NCBI RefSeq assembly: GCF_036178845.1
Contig: NZ_CP108070.1
Span: 5,456,001-5,520,000 of the forward strand
Direction of reading: 5' to 3'
DNA length: 64,000 nt
Source of the DNA: Streptomyces sp. NBC_00271
GTDB lineage: Bacteria > Actinomycetota > Actinomycetes > Streptomycetales > Streptomycetaceae
The translations under genes were made by a program, and so were the position numbers. The notes below the pieces were generated by a model, which saw nothing but the letters and a program-made list of their open reading frames with translations, made no database searches and was not told the DNA's origin. Below are positions 23,200 to 31,022 of the stretch, piece after piece; within the stretch, counting starts at the first letter, position 1; every line of letters begins with the position of its first letter.

Positions 23200-24113
23200 G
23201 ACGCGGGACCGCTCAGGTGGGCCTGGGCGCACTTGCGGAAGGCCGTCACGAGTCGGCTGCGGTCGTCGGTACGGGTCGCGAGCACGACGTGGCTCGGTTC
23301 GACGCCGTGCAGGGGGACCGTGGTGAGGTCGGGGCGGATTCTGTCGACGCGCGGGTCGGCCGGGACGATGGCCACGGCCTGCCCGGAGGCGATGAATTCG
23401 AACTTGTCCTCCAGGGCCTCGATGAGCGGACCGTCGGGCGCCCGGCTGCCGTCGGGGCGCGGGTCGACGCGCCAGAACGCGTTCCAAGACGAATCGGACA
23501 CCCGGGGCAGGGGTTCGTCGGCGATGTCGTCGAGGGTGACGGACTCCTTGCCGGCCAGGCGGTGGTCGACGGGGACGAGGAGCACGCGGGGCTCGTCGTA
23601 GAGGATCGTGACGTGCAGCTGGTCGGTCCGCATCGGGAGGCGGGTCACCGCCACGTCCACCCGGTGCTCGACCAGGGCCGCGTGGGCGTCGTTCCAGACG
23701 AGGTGCTGGGCGACCACCTCGGCGTCCGGGTGCAGCCGGCGCATCTCGCGCACCGCCGGGGTGACGATGATGCCGGAGGTGTAGCCGATGGTGACACGGC
23801 CGGGCCGGGCGGCGGCCCGGGTGCGCGCCGCGGCCTGAGTGGCCGAGCGCAGCAGCGCCTTGGCCTGGGGCAGGAAGACCTCGCCGGCGTCGGTGAGCCG
23901 GCTGCCCTGCGGGGTACGGTCCAGCAGCCGGGCGCCGAGCTGCTGTTCGAGGCGGCGGATCTGCCGGCTCAGGGACGGCTGGGCGATGCACAGGGCGGTG
24001 GCGGCCCGGCCGAAGTGCCGGTGCTCGGCGACGACCGTGAAGTACCGCACGAGGCGCAGATCGAGGTCGACCGGAGGCGAAGGCTGCTGCTGCGGCGACG
24101 AGTCGGACGTCAT
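23136..24113 (-). CDS. LysR-family transcriptional regulator
   Basis: LysR-type regulator of about 325 aa from the ATG at 24113 (MTSDSSPQ), which follows a glutamine-rich tail. The HTH is typical (LRLVRYFTVVAEHRHFGRAA, then PSLSRQIRRLEQQLG), followed by a periplasmic-binding-like effector domain. It is divergent from an NAD-dependent SDR gene (start 24320) across 206 bp, the classical arrangement in which the regulator controls the neighbour. It has no copy of the shared operator, so it appears independent of that regulon. Confidence 0.9.
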   Translation of the reverse strand: MTSDSSPQQQPSPPVDLDLRLVRYFTVVAEHRHFGRAATALCIAQPSLSRQIRRLEQQLGARLLDRTPQGSRLTDAGEVFLPQAKALLRSATQAAARTRAAARPGRVTIGYTSGIIVTPAVREMRRLHPDAEVVAQHLVWNDAHAALVEHRVDVAVTRLPMRTDQLHVTILYDEPRVLLVPVDHRLAGKESVTLDDIADEPLPRVSDSSWNAFWRVDPRPDGSRAPDGPLIEALEDKFEFIASGQAVAIVPADPRVDRIRPDLTTVPLHGVEPSHVVLATRTDDRSRLVTAFRKCAQAHLSGPASQGQSSSLRQPPPSDEGSVRR

Positions 24114-24319
24114 GCCTTCATGGTATTCCCCGCGACCACCGGCTGACCGCAAGCCTTAGCCCTTGACCTGCTGTGATGCCTGAAACGCATGTGTTGTTGC
24201 GAAACAGGCCTTGGACGCGAAACCCCACGTGGCCGCACGGTGGATCCGGAACCACCGGAGGAGAACCGACAGGCGGAGAACCGCCGGGCCGGACCTCATC
24301 ACCCCTTTTGGAGTGCACC

Positions 24320-25225
24320 ATGCGTGTGTTCGTCACCGGAGCCACCGGATTCGTCGGCAGCGCCGTCGTACGCGAACTGCTGGATGCGGGACACCGGGTT
24401 CTCGGCCTCGCCCGCTCGGACCGGGCCGCCGCGTCGCTGACGGCCGCGGGGGCAGAGGTGCACCGCGGTGCCCTCGACGACCTCGACGGTCTGCGGGCGG
24501 GCGCGGACGCGGCGGACGGCGTGATCCACACGGCGTTCCAGCACGGATCCTCGGACTTCGCTGCCGCCGCCCGGGCGGAGATCCGTGCCATCCGGACGCT
24601 CGGTGAGACGCTCGTGGGCTCCGACAGGCCCTTCGTCGTGACCTCCGGGACCGCCGGTCTCACGCTCGTGCCGGGCCGTGTCGCGACCGAGGACGACGAG
24701 CAGGATCTCTCCTCGCCCGCGGCGGCCCGGATCCCCGGGGAGGCGGCGGCGCTGTCGTTCGCCGAGCGCGGGGTGCGGGCCTCGGTGGTGCGGCTGCCGC
24801 CGTCGGTGCACGGCGAGGGGGACCACGGTTTCGTCCCGCACATCATCTCCGTCGCCCGCGCGAAGGGCGTCTCCGCCTACCCCGGCGACGGCTCCAACCG
24901 CTGGGCCGCCGGGCACCGGCTCGACGCCGCGCACCTGTACCGGCTGGCCCTGGAGGAGGCGCCCGGCGGCACGCGGCTGCACGCGGTCGGCGACGAGGGC
25001 GTACCGGTCCGCGACATCGCCGAGGCCGTCGGCCGGTACCTGAAGCTGCCGGTGGCCGCCGTCCCTCGCGAGGAGGCGGCCGACCACTTCGGCTGGCTCG
25101 GACACTTCTTCGCGATGGACGTCCCGGCGTCGAGCGCCCTCACGCGGAAGCGGCTGGGATGGCACCCCGAGCGGCCCGGCCTCGTCGAGGACCTCGAAAA
25201 GGGTCACTACTTCACGAAGTCGTAG
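24320..25225 (+). CDS. Extended SDR / NAD-dependent epimerase-like oxidoreductase
   Basis: Protein of 301 aa starting MRVFVTGATGFVGSAVV (glycine-rich TGxxGxxG NAD(P)-binding motif). It has an atypical-SDR core (VIHTAFQHGS, VVTSGTAGL) and a C-terminal region similar to YwnB or NmrA-like reductases. The ribosome site is GGAG, 6 nt before the ATG. It is probably the target of the divergent LysR gene. The substrate is unknown. The 3' end overlaps the convergent GNAT gene by 19 bp. Confidence 0.87.
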   Translation: MRVFVTGATGFVGSAVVRELLDAGHRVLGLARSDRAAASLTAAGAEVHRGALDDLDGLRAGADAADGVIHTAFQHGSSDFAAAARAEIRAIRTLGETLVGSDRPFVVTSGTAGLTLVPGRVATEDDEQDLSSPAAARIPGEAAALSFAERGVRASVVRLPPSVHGEGDHGFVPHIISVARAKGVSAYPGDGSNRWAAGHRLDAAHLYRLALEEAPGGTRLHAVGDEGVPVRDIAEAVGRYLKLPVAAVPREEAADHFGWLGHFFAMDVPASSALTRKRLGWHPERPGLVEDLEKGHYFTKS

Positions 25226-26115
25226 ACGGCGAAGTCGGCGACGGGGCGGTAACCGATGCGCTGGTAGAGGCCGTTGCTGGTCGGATTGGCGAGGTCGGTG
25301 AAGAGGAGTACCTCGTCCGCTCCGGTGGCCAGCGCGGCCCTGCTGACCTCGGCGGTGGCGGCCCCCGCGTAGCCGCGTCCGCGCAGGGGTGCCGGGGTGT
25401 AGACGGGGGCGACCCGGATCTGCCCGGCGATCAGGGGGGTCGCTCCGGCCATGGCCACCGGCGTACCGTCCGGCGTCTCCCAGAGCGTGACACCGCCGTA
25501 CGCGAGTCGGCTCTCGGCCCAGCGGTCCGGGTCCTGCCGCTCGTTCCGCTCGAAGATCTCGGCGAACTCGGAGTACCAGCGCGCGACGAGCGCGTGGTCG
25601 CCCTCGCCGGCCACCCGGGCGCGGCCCGGCGGAACGGGCGTCGGCGGCGTGAGCGTACCGAGCCGGTACAGCCGTTCGCTTCTTCTGAGTTGGGCCCGGT
25701 CGCCGGCGTGGCGCTCCCAGGCCGCGGCGAACTCGGCGGCCGTGCCCACCGGACCGCCGACGCCCGGGAACGAGTACCCCTCGTCCGCGAGCCGCGCGGC
25801 CAGCGCGTCGACGTCTTCCGCCGGGAGGCCGGTGAGGTTGAGCTGGTACGGCGGTGTGTGGAACAGCACGGCCGACACCCCACCGACCCCGTCGACATGA
25901 CCATCCGCGTCTGCGAGTCGGCCGAAGAACGGTGCCTCCTCCCCGAACACGTCCGGCCCTCGTCTGCGCAGCGCGTCGGTCACGGACAGCGCCACGGTGT
26001 GCGCCGCGGGCCGCGAGCGCATGAAGTCCCCCGCGCTCGTGAGGAATTCGTCCAGATCGTGGGTGAACACCCAGTCACGCGCGTCACGAGTCATGGCGGC
26101 CATGATCCCGCTCAT
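25207..26115 (-). CDS. GNAT-family N-acetyltransferase
   Basis: A 302-aa protein with a long N-terminal domain and a C-terminal GNAT acetyl-CoA-binding core (RVAPVYTPAPLRGRGYAGAA, i.e. V.PVYTP...RGRGYA; then LFTDLANPTSNGLYQRIGY). This arrangement is common in actinomycete GNATs of unknown substrate. It is convergent with the SDR gene and has no operator copy. Confidence 0.85.
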   Translation of the reverse strand: MSGIMAAMTRDARDWVFTHDLDEFLTSAGDFMRSRPAAHTVALSVTDALRRRGPDVFGEEAPFFGRLADADGHVDGVGGVSAVLFHTPPYQLNLTGLPAEDVDALAARLADEGYSFPGVGGPVGTAAEFAAAWERHAGDRAQLRRSERLYRLGTLTPPTPVPPGRARVAGEGDHALVARWYSEFAEIFERNERQDPDRWAESRLAYGGVTLWETPDGTPVAMAGATPLIAGQIRVAPVYTPAPLRGRGYAGAATAEVSRAALATGADEVLLFTDLANPTSNGLYQRIGYRPVADFAVYDFVK

Positions 26116-26152
26116 CCCCTGCCCGGCACTCCGATTTTCCGGGCGCCCGGCG

Positions 26153-26779
26153 CTAGGGCCTGTCCGGCAGCGTCGGCTCCGGGTCCGTCGCTATCCGTGC
26201 GTGCAGGTGGACGTCCCGGAACGCGTCGTGCCGACCCGCCTCGAACATCGCCTCCCGCAGGGTCCCCTCGTACGGGAACCCGCACCGCTCGGCGATCCGG
26301 CAGGACACGTCGTGGCCGAGGGCGTGGCCCAGTTCGACGCGGTGCAGACGGACGGCGCCGAAGGCGTAGCGGGCGGCCAGGGCGAGGGCACGGGTGGCGA
26401 CCTGCCGGCCGCGGGCCTCCGGAAGGACCCAGTAGCCGACGATGCCGACGCGTATGACGTGGTTGATGTCGTTGACGCCTATGTGACCGAGGGTCGTACC
26501 GGTGGCCGCGTCCGTGATGCAGAAGGCGACAGCGGTGCCGTCGGCGACGGCCTCGGCGCGCGAGCGGAGCGAGTCACGGGCGCTGTCCAGGTCCCGGACG
26601 ATCTTGACCGGGGTGTTCCAGCGCTGGAACTCCGGGTCGGACAGCCCGCGCAGCCAGGTCGCGACATCGGCCTCGGACTCCGGGTCCCAGGGGCGCAGCC
26701 GCAGACCGTGGCCGTCGAGCACGGGGAAGGGGTGGGCGAGGGACTTCTCGTGAACGTCGGGCATCCGGCCATTATTCAC
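26153..26779 (-). CDS. RimJ/RimL-type GNAT acetyltransferase
   Basis: About 208 aa (GTG at 26779; an ATG at 26764 is an alternative start). It has LRLRPWDPESEADVATW, GTTLGHIGVNDI and the acetyl-CoA loop VLPEARGRQVATRALALAA, typical of RimJ/RimL ribosomal-protein-type acetyltransferases that in practice act on varied amines. It lies 15 bp after the DUF35 stop, so it may be cotranscribed with the DoxX-DUF35 operon. Confidence 0.85.
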   Translation of the reverse strand: MNNGRMPDVHEKSLAHPFPVLDGHGLRLRPWDPESEADVATWLRGLSDPEFQRWNTPVKIVRDLDSARDSLRSRAEAVADGTAVAFCITDAATGTTLGHIGVNDINHVIRVGIVGYWVLPEARGRQVATRALALAARYAFGAVRLHRVELGHALGHDVSCRIAERCGFPYEGTLREAMFEAGRHDAFRDVHLHARIATDPEPTLPDRP

Positions 26780-26794
26780 GGGGCCCGGAGGGGT

Positions 26795-27313
26795 TCAGGA
26801 AGTGGTTTTCGACACGGAGGAGGGGGATGGGACGGCGGAGGAAGGAGGCGGGACAGCGCCGGACCGCGGCCGGAACACGGGCACCCCCGCCCTGAACGTG
26901 ACCTCCAGCCCCATCCCGATCCGCAGCGCGTCGCCCTCGCACTCCACCACCTCGGTCATCATCCGCGGCCCCTCCGCGAGGTCGACGACCGCGGCGACGT
27001 ACGGCACCCGCTCGCCGAACGGCGGGAGGTCGTTGCGGTGCACGACGGACCAGGTGTAGAGCGTGGCGTGTCCGCTCGCGGGCAGCCAGCGCACGTCCTC
27101 GCTCCAGCAGTGCGGGCAGAACTCCCGGGGGTAGTGGTGGGCCCGGTCGCAGCCCGCGCAGTGGCGGATCAGCAGCCGGCCCTCCGCCGCCGCGTCCCAG
27201 TACGGCCGGGTGAAGGCATCGACTTCGGGCAGATCGAATCGCGCCCCGCCCGACGCACGCGCCCTGTCCGCCGCACGCACTTCGCCTGACGGACGCTCCC
27301 CGCTCACGAGCAC
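26795..27313 (-). CDS. DUF35 OB-fold zinc-ribbon protein (second copy)
   Basis: A 172-aa DUF35 protein. It has a helix, then CAGCDRAHHYPREFCPHC (zinc-ribbon Cys pairs), then an OB-fold (VVHRNDLPPFGERVPYVAAV) and a low-complexity Pro/Ser C-terminal tail. It is the likely accessory subunit of a thiolase-fold lipid-transfer protein. Its neighbours lack one, and the partnerless Ltp at 21231 carries the same operator, so those two may form a complex. It is the second gene of the operon that starts at 27791. Confidence 0.87.
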   Translation of the reverse strand: MLVSGERPSGEVRAADRARASGGARFDLPEVDAFTRPYWDAAAEGRLLIRHCAGCDRAHHYPREFCPHCWSEDVRWLPASGHATLYTWSVVHRNDLPPFGERVPYVAAVVDLAEGPRMMTEVVECEGDALRIGMGLEVTFRAGVPVFRPRSGAVPPPSSAVPSPSSVSKTTS

Positions 27314-27338
27314 ACCCCGACCCTGATCGACCCGCGCC

Positions 27339-27791
27339 TCACGAGAACAGCCCGATCGCGCTGTCCAGTGACCACGTCTGCCATCCCATCCCGAAGAAGG
27401 CGACGACCGAGATCAGCGCCATCATCGCGTTCTGCCCCTGCTCGGCCCAGTCGTGGATCATGAGGGTGAAGTACAGGACGTTGAGGAGCAGTCCGCCGAC
27501 CAGCGCGATCGGCGTCAGGAACCCGGCCACCAGTCCCAGCCCTAGGGCCAACTCCGCGTACACGACGACGTACGCCATCGTCCGCGGCCGGGGCGCGACC
27601 ACGGTGTCGAAGCCGGAGCGCACCGCGTTCCACCGGTGCTTGCCCGCGACGTCCGCCGCCCACGCGATCCCGGTCCCCCGCTCGAACCAGCCCTTCTTGT
27701 CCTTGTGCCGCCAACTCTCCAGCCACCACAGCCCGAGCCCGATCCGCAGCACGGCCAGCCACTCCGCTCCGCCGAGCCAGATCGTGTCCAT
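27339..27791 (-). CDS. DoxX-like small membrane protein
   Basis: Integral membrane protein of 150 aa with about four hydrophobic helices (WLAVLRIGLGLWWLESW, AYVVVYAELALGLGLVAGF, LVGGLLLNVLYFTLMIHDW, MMALISVVAFFGMG). This is the DoxX / thiosulfate-quinone oxidoreductase small-subunit-like fold that often accompanies redox catabolic operons. The ATG at 27791 with a GGGGG leader is preferred over longer ORFs. Operator copy 8 lies 24 bp upstream. The DUF35 gene follows after 25 bp. Confidence 0.83.
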   Translation of the reverse strand: MDTIWLGGAEWLAVLRIGLGLWWLESWRHKDKKGWFERGTGIAWAADVAGKHRWNAVRSGFDTVVAPRPRTMAYVVVYAELALGLGLVAGFLTPIALVGGLLLNVLYFTLMIHDWAEQGQNAMMALISVVAFFGMGWQTWSLDSAIGLFS

Positions 27792-27815
27792 GGCAGTCCA
27801 CGCCCCCTTCGGTTT

Positions 27816-27830
27816 CTGACGGTACGTCAG
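27816..27830. promoter_or_regulatory. Shared palindromic operator, copy 8
   Basis: CTGACGGTACGTCAG (14 of 15 positions fit the palindrome), 24 bp upstream of the DoxX-like gene at 27791. The divergent flavin monooxygenase gene starts 191 bp on the other side. Confidence 0.82.
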
Positions 27831-28021
27831 TTCAGCGCACGGAGGACGCCCGCGCAAGAGGCGTACGCCACCCTCCCCTTCACTCGTCCCCCCTCTTCGA
27901 ACACAACCGAGTGACCTACGCCACCAGCCCCACCCACTCCTCCTACAGTCGTGATCAGTTCGCAACCGATTCCGGGCTTGACCGAGACCTATCAAGTGAC
28001 GACGTGATTACGCTCGCGCAC

Positions 28022-29302
28022 ATGGCCGACTCGACTGCTTCCTCGACCCCCCGCCCGGTGCCGTCCCACGAAGACCGCCCCGTGTACGTCATCGGCGGCG
28101 GCCCCGGGGGACTCGCGACGGCGTACGCGCTGCGCGCCCAGGGCGCACGGGCCGTCGTACTGGAGAAGTCCGACCAGGTCGGAGCGTCCTGGCGGCGCCA
28201 CTACGACCGACTGCACCTGCACACGACCCGGCGGCTGTCCGGCCTGCCCGGCCTCCCGATGCCGCGCTCCTTCGGGCGGTGGGTCTCGCGCGACAACGTG
28301 GTGCGCTACCTGGAGAAGTACGCCGAGCACCACCAGCTGGAGATCGTCACGGGCGTCGAGGTCTCACGCGTCGAGCCCGCCCCGGGCGGCGACGGCTGGC
28401 TGTTGCACGCCACCGGCGGCCGCGAACTGACCGGCAGCGCCGTGGTCGTCGCCACCGGCCACAACCACACCCCGCGCCTGCCCGACTGGCCCGGCCGCGA
28501 CACGTACACCGGCGAACTCCTGCACGCCGGCGACTACCGCAACCCCGCCCCCTACGCCGGCCGTGACGTCCTCGTCGTCGGCGTCGGCAACACGGGCGCC
28601 GAGATCGCCGTGGACCTGGTCGAGGGCGGCGCCTCCCGGGTACGGCTCGCCGTGCGCACCGCGCCGCACATCGTGCGCCGCTCCACGGCCGGCTGGGCCG
28701 CCCAGTTCACCGGGATCCTCGTACGACGGCTGCCGGTGCGCCTCGTCGACGCACTCGCCGGGCCGATGGCCAAGGCCAGCGTGCCGGACCTGGCGGCGCA
28801 GGGGCTGCCCCGCCCCGACACCGGCCTCTACTCCCGCGTCAACGAGGGCTCCATCCCCGTCCAGGACGTCGGCCTCATCAACGCCGTCCGCAAGGGACGG
28901 GTCGAGGTCGTGGCCGCGGTGGAGGGCTTCGAGGAGGACAAGGTCGTCCTCGCCGACGGGAAGCGGATCGACCCGGACGTCGTGATCGCCGCGACGGGGT
29001 ACGTACGCGCCCTGGAGGGCATCGTCGGCCACCTCGACGTCCTCGACGGGCGTGGCCGTCCGGTCGTGCACGGCGCCCGCACCCCGAAGAATGCACCCGG
29101 CCTCTACTTCACCGGCTTCACCAACCCCATCAGCGGCATGTTCCGCGAACTCGCCCTCGACGCGGAGAAGATCGCGAAGGCGGTCGCGAGGACCGCGCAG
29201 AAGGCGGAGAGGGCAGCTGCCAAGGCGAAGGAAAAGGCGGCGCCGAAAGCGGGGGCGCAGACGGGGGCGCGCGACACGGGAGACACCCGCGCCGCGCACT
29301 GA
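28022..29302 (+). CDS. FAD/NAD(P)-binding monooxygenase (CzcO-like)
   Basis: Flavoprotein of 426 aa. It has an FAD-binding GGGPGGLATAYAL motif (about 22-34), the RHYDRLHLHTTR segment, an NADPH Rossmann motif VVGVGNTGAEIAVDL (about 183-197) and the ATGY motif (about 325) of class B flavin monooxygenases. These proteins catalyse N-oxidation, S-oxidation or Baeyer-Villiger-type oxygenation. A Lys/Ala-rich tail (AKAKEKAAPKAG) is unusual and may be disordered. It is convergent with the secreted-protein gene, separated by 7 bp. The start is the ATG at 28022. Confidence 0.87.
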   Translation: MADSTASSTPRPVPSHEDRPVYVIGGGPGGLATAYALRAQGARAVVLEKSDQVGASWRRHYDRLHLHTTRRLSGLPGLPMPRSFGRWVSRDNVVRYLEKYAEHHQLEIVTGVEVSRVEPAPGGDGWLLHATGGRELTGSAVVVATGHNHTPRLPDWPGRDTYTGELLHAGDYRNPAPYAGRDVLVVGVGNTGAEIAVDLVEGGASRVRLAVRTAPHIVRRSTAGWAAQFTGILVRRLPVRLVDALAGPMAKASVPDLAAQGLPRPDTGLYSRVNEGSIPVQDVGLINAVRKGRVEVVAAVEGFEEDKVVLADGKRIDPDVVIAATGYVRALEGIVGHLDVLDGRGRPVVHGARTPKNAPGLYFTGFTNPISGMFRELALDAEKIAKAVARTAQKAERAAAKAKEKAAPKAGAQTGARDTGDTRAAH

Positions 29303-29309
29303 GTCCTCG

Positions 29310-30653
29310 TCAGTTGACGGCGAGAGCAGCCGCGTTGTTCGTGGTGTCCGGGTCGAAGGCGAAGTCGCCGAACTCTGGGTGGATGCCGACCTCACCGGTC
29401 GTGCCGGGCACCGCCGCGTCGATCCGCAGCTGGAAGGCGTACGTGCGCTCGGTGTTCTCGGACACCCAGTACGGCAGAGCGCAGTCGTAGCGCGGGGCGC
29501 CCGTCCGCTTCTCGTAGTACCCGCCCGTGAGGGTGTGCGGGACGCAGTCCGCGGGGACGCCGGTGACCGTCGTCCCGGTCGGGACGATCAGCCTGACCTT
29601 GGCGGCCGGGTCGCCGGAGCCGAGGTTCGCGAACCAGGCCGGGCCGTTGTTCTTGAAGGTGAGCGGGGCGGTCACCGTCTGGCCCGCCGTACCGGTGACC
29701 GCGGCGCCGGTCACCGAGAAGTCGGCGGTGTTGTCCGTGCCGACTTGCAGAGCCGCGTAGTTGTCGCGGCTCGCGAGGTCGGTCGCACCGTCGGCCGGGT
29801 CGACACTGATGTCCAGCCGGTCGTTCAGGGCGTGCCGCGCGATCGCCAGCCGCAGCGGCGCGGGCAGCTCGAAGGAGTCGCCGGGGGCCAGCACCTGGTC
29901 GAACGTGCAGGTCGCGGCCGCCATCGGCGCGTACTCGTCACCGCCCGACCGCGTGTAGGTGCAGGCGTCGTACTTGTTCAGGAATTCCAGCCCGTACGAC
30001 GCCGCCATCTTCACCGTGACGCCGTGCGCGCTCTCGTTGCCCTTGTTGGTCAGCGCGAAGGGGATCGTCTCGGTGCCACCCGGCTGCGCGTGCTCGACGT
30101 CGGCCACGGGGGCGAGGGAGAGGTCGGGGCCCGAGGCGACCGTGAAGTCGGTCTCGAAACTGTCCTCGGGCGCGGTGAGCGTGCCGTCGGGGCCGCCGGT
30201 GGCCGTCGCCCCGTAGGTGATCCTGCCCTGCGCCCCGGCCTGCGCACCGTCGGCCGCGCGGATCCCGAGGTGGATCTGCCGGCTGTAGTGGGACCCGATC
30301 ACGGACACGTCCGGCACGCTGCACACCGCGGTCGTACCGCTCGGCGCGCAGTTGTCCGGCCAGGTCACCTCGCCGACCCCGGCCAGCCCGGAGGCGTCGA
30401 CGGTCACCTTGCCGTCGGTCACCGTGAAGTGGCCGTTGTCGTGGTAGATCCCCACGTCGAGCGTCCGGCTCTGCGGCGCGCCGCCGTCCGTGCCGAGCGG
30501 CAGGGTCTGCTCGGAGGGTGCGTCGATCCACAACTGGTCGGACTCGGTCTCGGCCAGCGCGGGGGCGGCGGTGAGCCCCACGGTGACGAGTCCGGCCGCG
30601 AGCGTCGTACAGGCTCCGAGCCGCAGCGCGCGGCCGAGGGAGACAGGTCTCAT
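29310..30653 (-). CDS. Secreted cell-surface protein with Ig/DUF11-like domains
   Basis: 447 aa, with a Sec signal peptide (basic start, hydrophobic stretch TTLAAGLVTVGLTAAPALA, then cleavage before ETESD). The mature part is made of beta-sandwich repeats typical of DUF11-like modules (IPFALTNKGNESAHGVTVKM and APLTFKNNGPAWFANLGSGD). There is no C-terminal anchor, so it is probably released. The function is unknown. It is divergent from the NDP-forming ligase gene; operator copies 9 and 10 lie in that gap but close to the ligase side. Confidence 0.8.
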   Translation of the reverse strand: MRPVSLGRALRLGACTTLAAGLVTVGLTAAPALAETESDQLWIDAPSEQTLPLGTDGGAPQSRTLDVGIYHDNGHFTVTDGKVTVDASGLAGVGEVTWPDNCAPSGTTAVCSVPDVSVIGSHYSRQIHLGIRAADGAQAGAQGRITYGATATGGPDGTLTAPEDSFETDFTVASGPDLSLAPVADVEHAQPGGTETIPFALTNKGNESAHGVTVKMAASYGLEFLNKYDACTYTRSGGDEYAPMAAATCTFDQVLAPGDSFELPAPLRLAIARHALNDRLDISVDPADGATDLASRDNYAALQVGTDNTADFSVTGAAVTGTAGQTVTAPLTFKNNGPAWFANLGSGDPAAKVRLIVPTGTTVTGVPADCVPHTLTGGYYEKRTGAPRYDCALPYWVSENTERTYAFQLRIDAAVPGTTGEVGIHPEFGDFAFDPDTTNNAAALAVN

Positions 30654-30950
30654 GACATCCCCAAGAGTGCGAAGAAAAGTGAGGAAAAGGACAGAAGCGG
30701 TGGCTTGACCGGCGCGAGCCGACAGAACCAAGTCATGGACAATCAGCGGGAGTTGATGGTTGCGCGACACCCCGACGGGTTCCGACCCCTCGCGCGGCGG
30801 GTACGAACCAGGTCCCCGCCGCACAACGTCCCCACGACGCCCCGCACAACGTTGCACGCAACGTCCCGCACGACGTTCCGCACGACCGGCCGCGCGGCAA
30901 CCGGGCCCGAGAACCGTCCGTCGCCCAGCCTTTTGCTTGCACGACGGTTC

Positions 30951-30965
30951 CTGACGCGGCGTCAG
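30951..30965. promoter_or_regulatory. Shared palindromic operator, copy 9
   Basis: CTGACGCGGCGTCAG, about 58 bp upstream of the NDP-forming acyl-CoA ligase gene. Its arms are exact. Confidence 0.78.
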
Positions 30966-30974
30966 TTAAGTAAT

Positions 30975-30989
30975 CTGACAGAGCGTCAG
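30975..30989. promoter_or_regulatory. Shared palindromic operator, copy 10
   Basis: CTGACAGAGCGTCAG, 24 bp from copy 9, 33 bp upstream of the ATG at 31023. Tandem sites suggest cooperative binding. Confidence 0.78.
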
Positions 30990-31022
30990 TTAATTGGCTG
31001 TCACACAGGAGCGGGCGGACCG

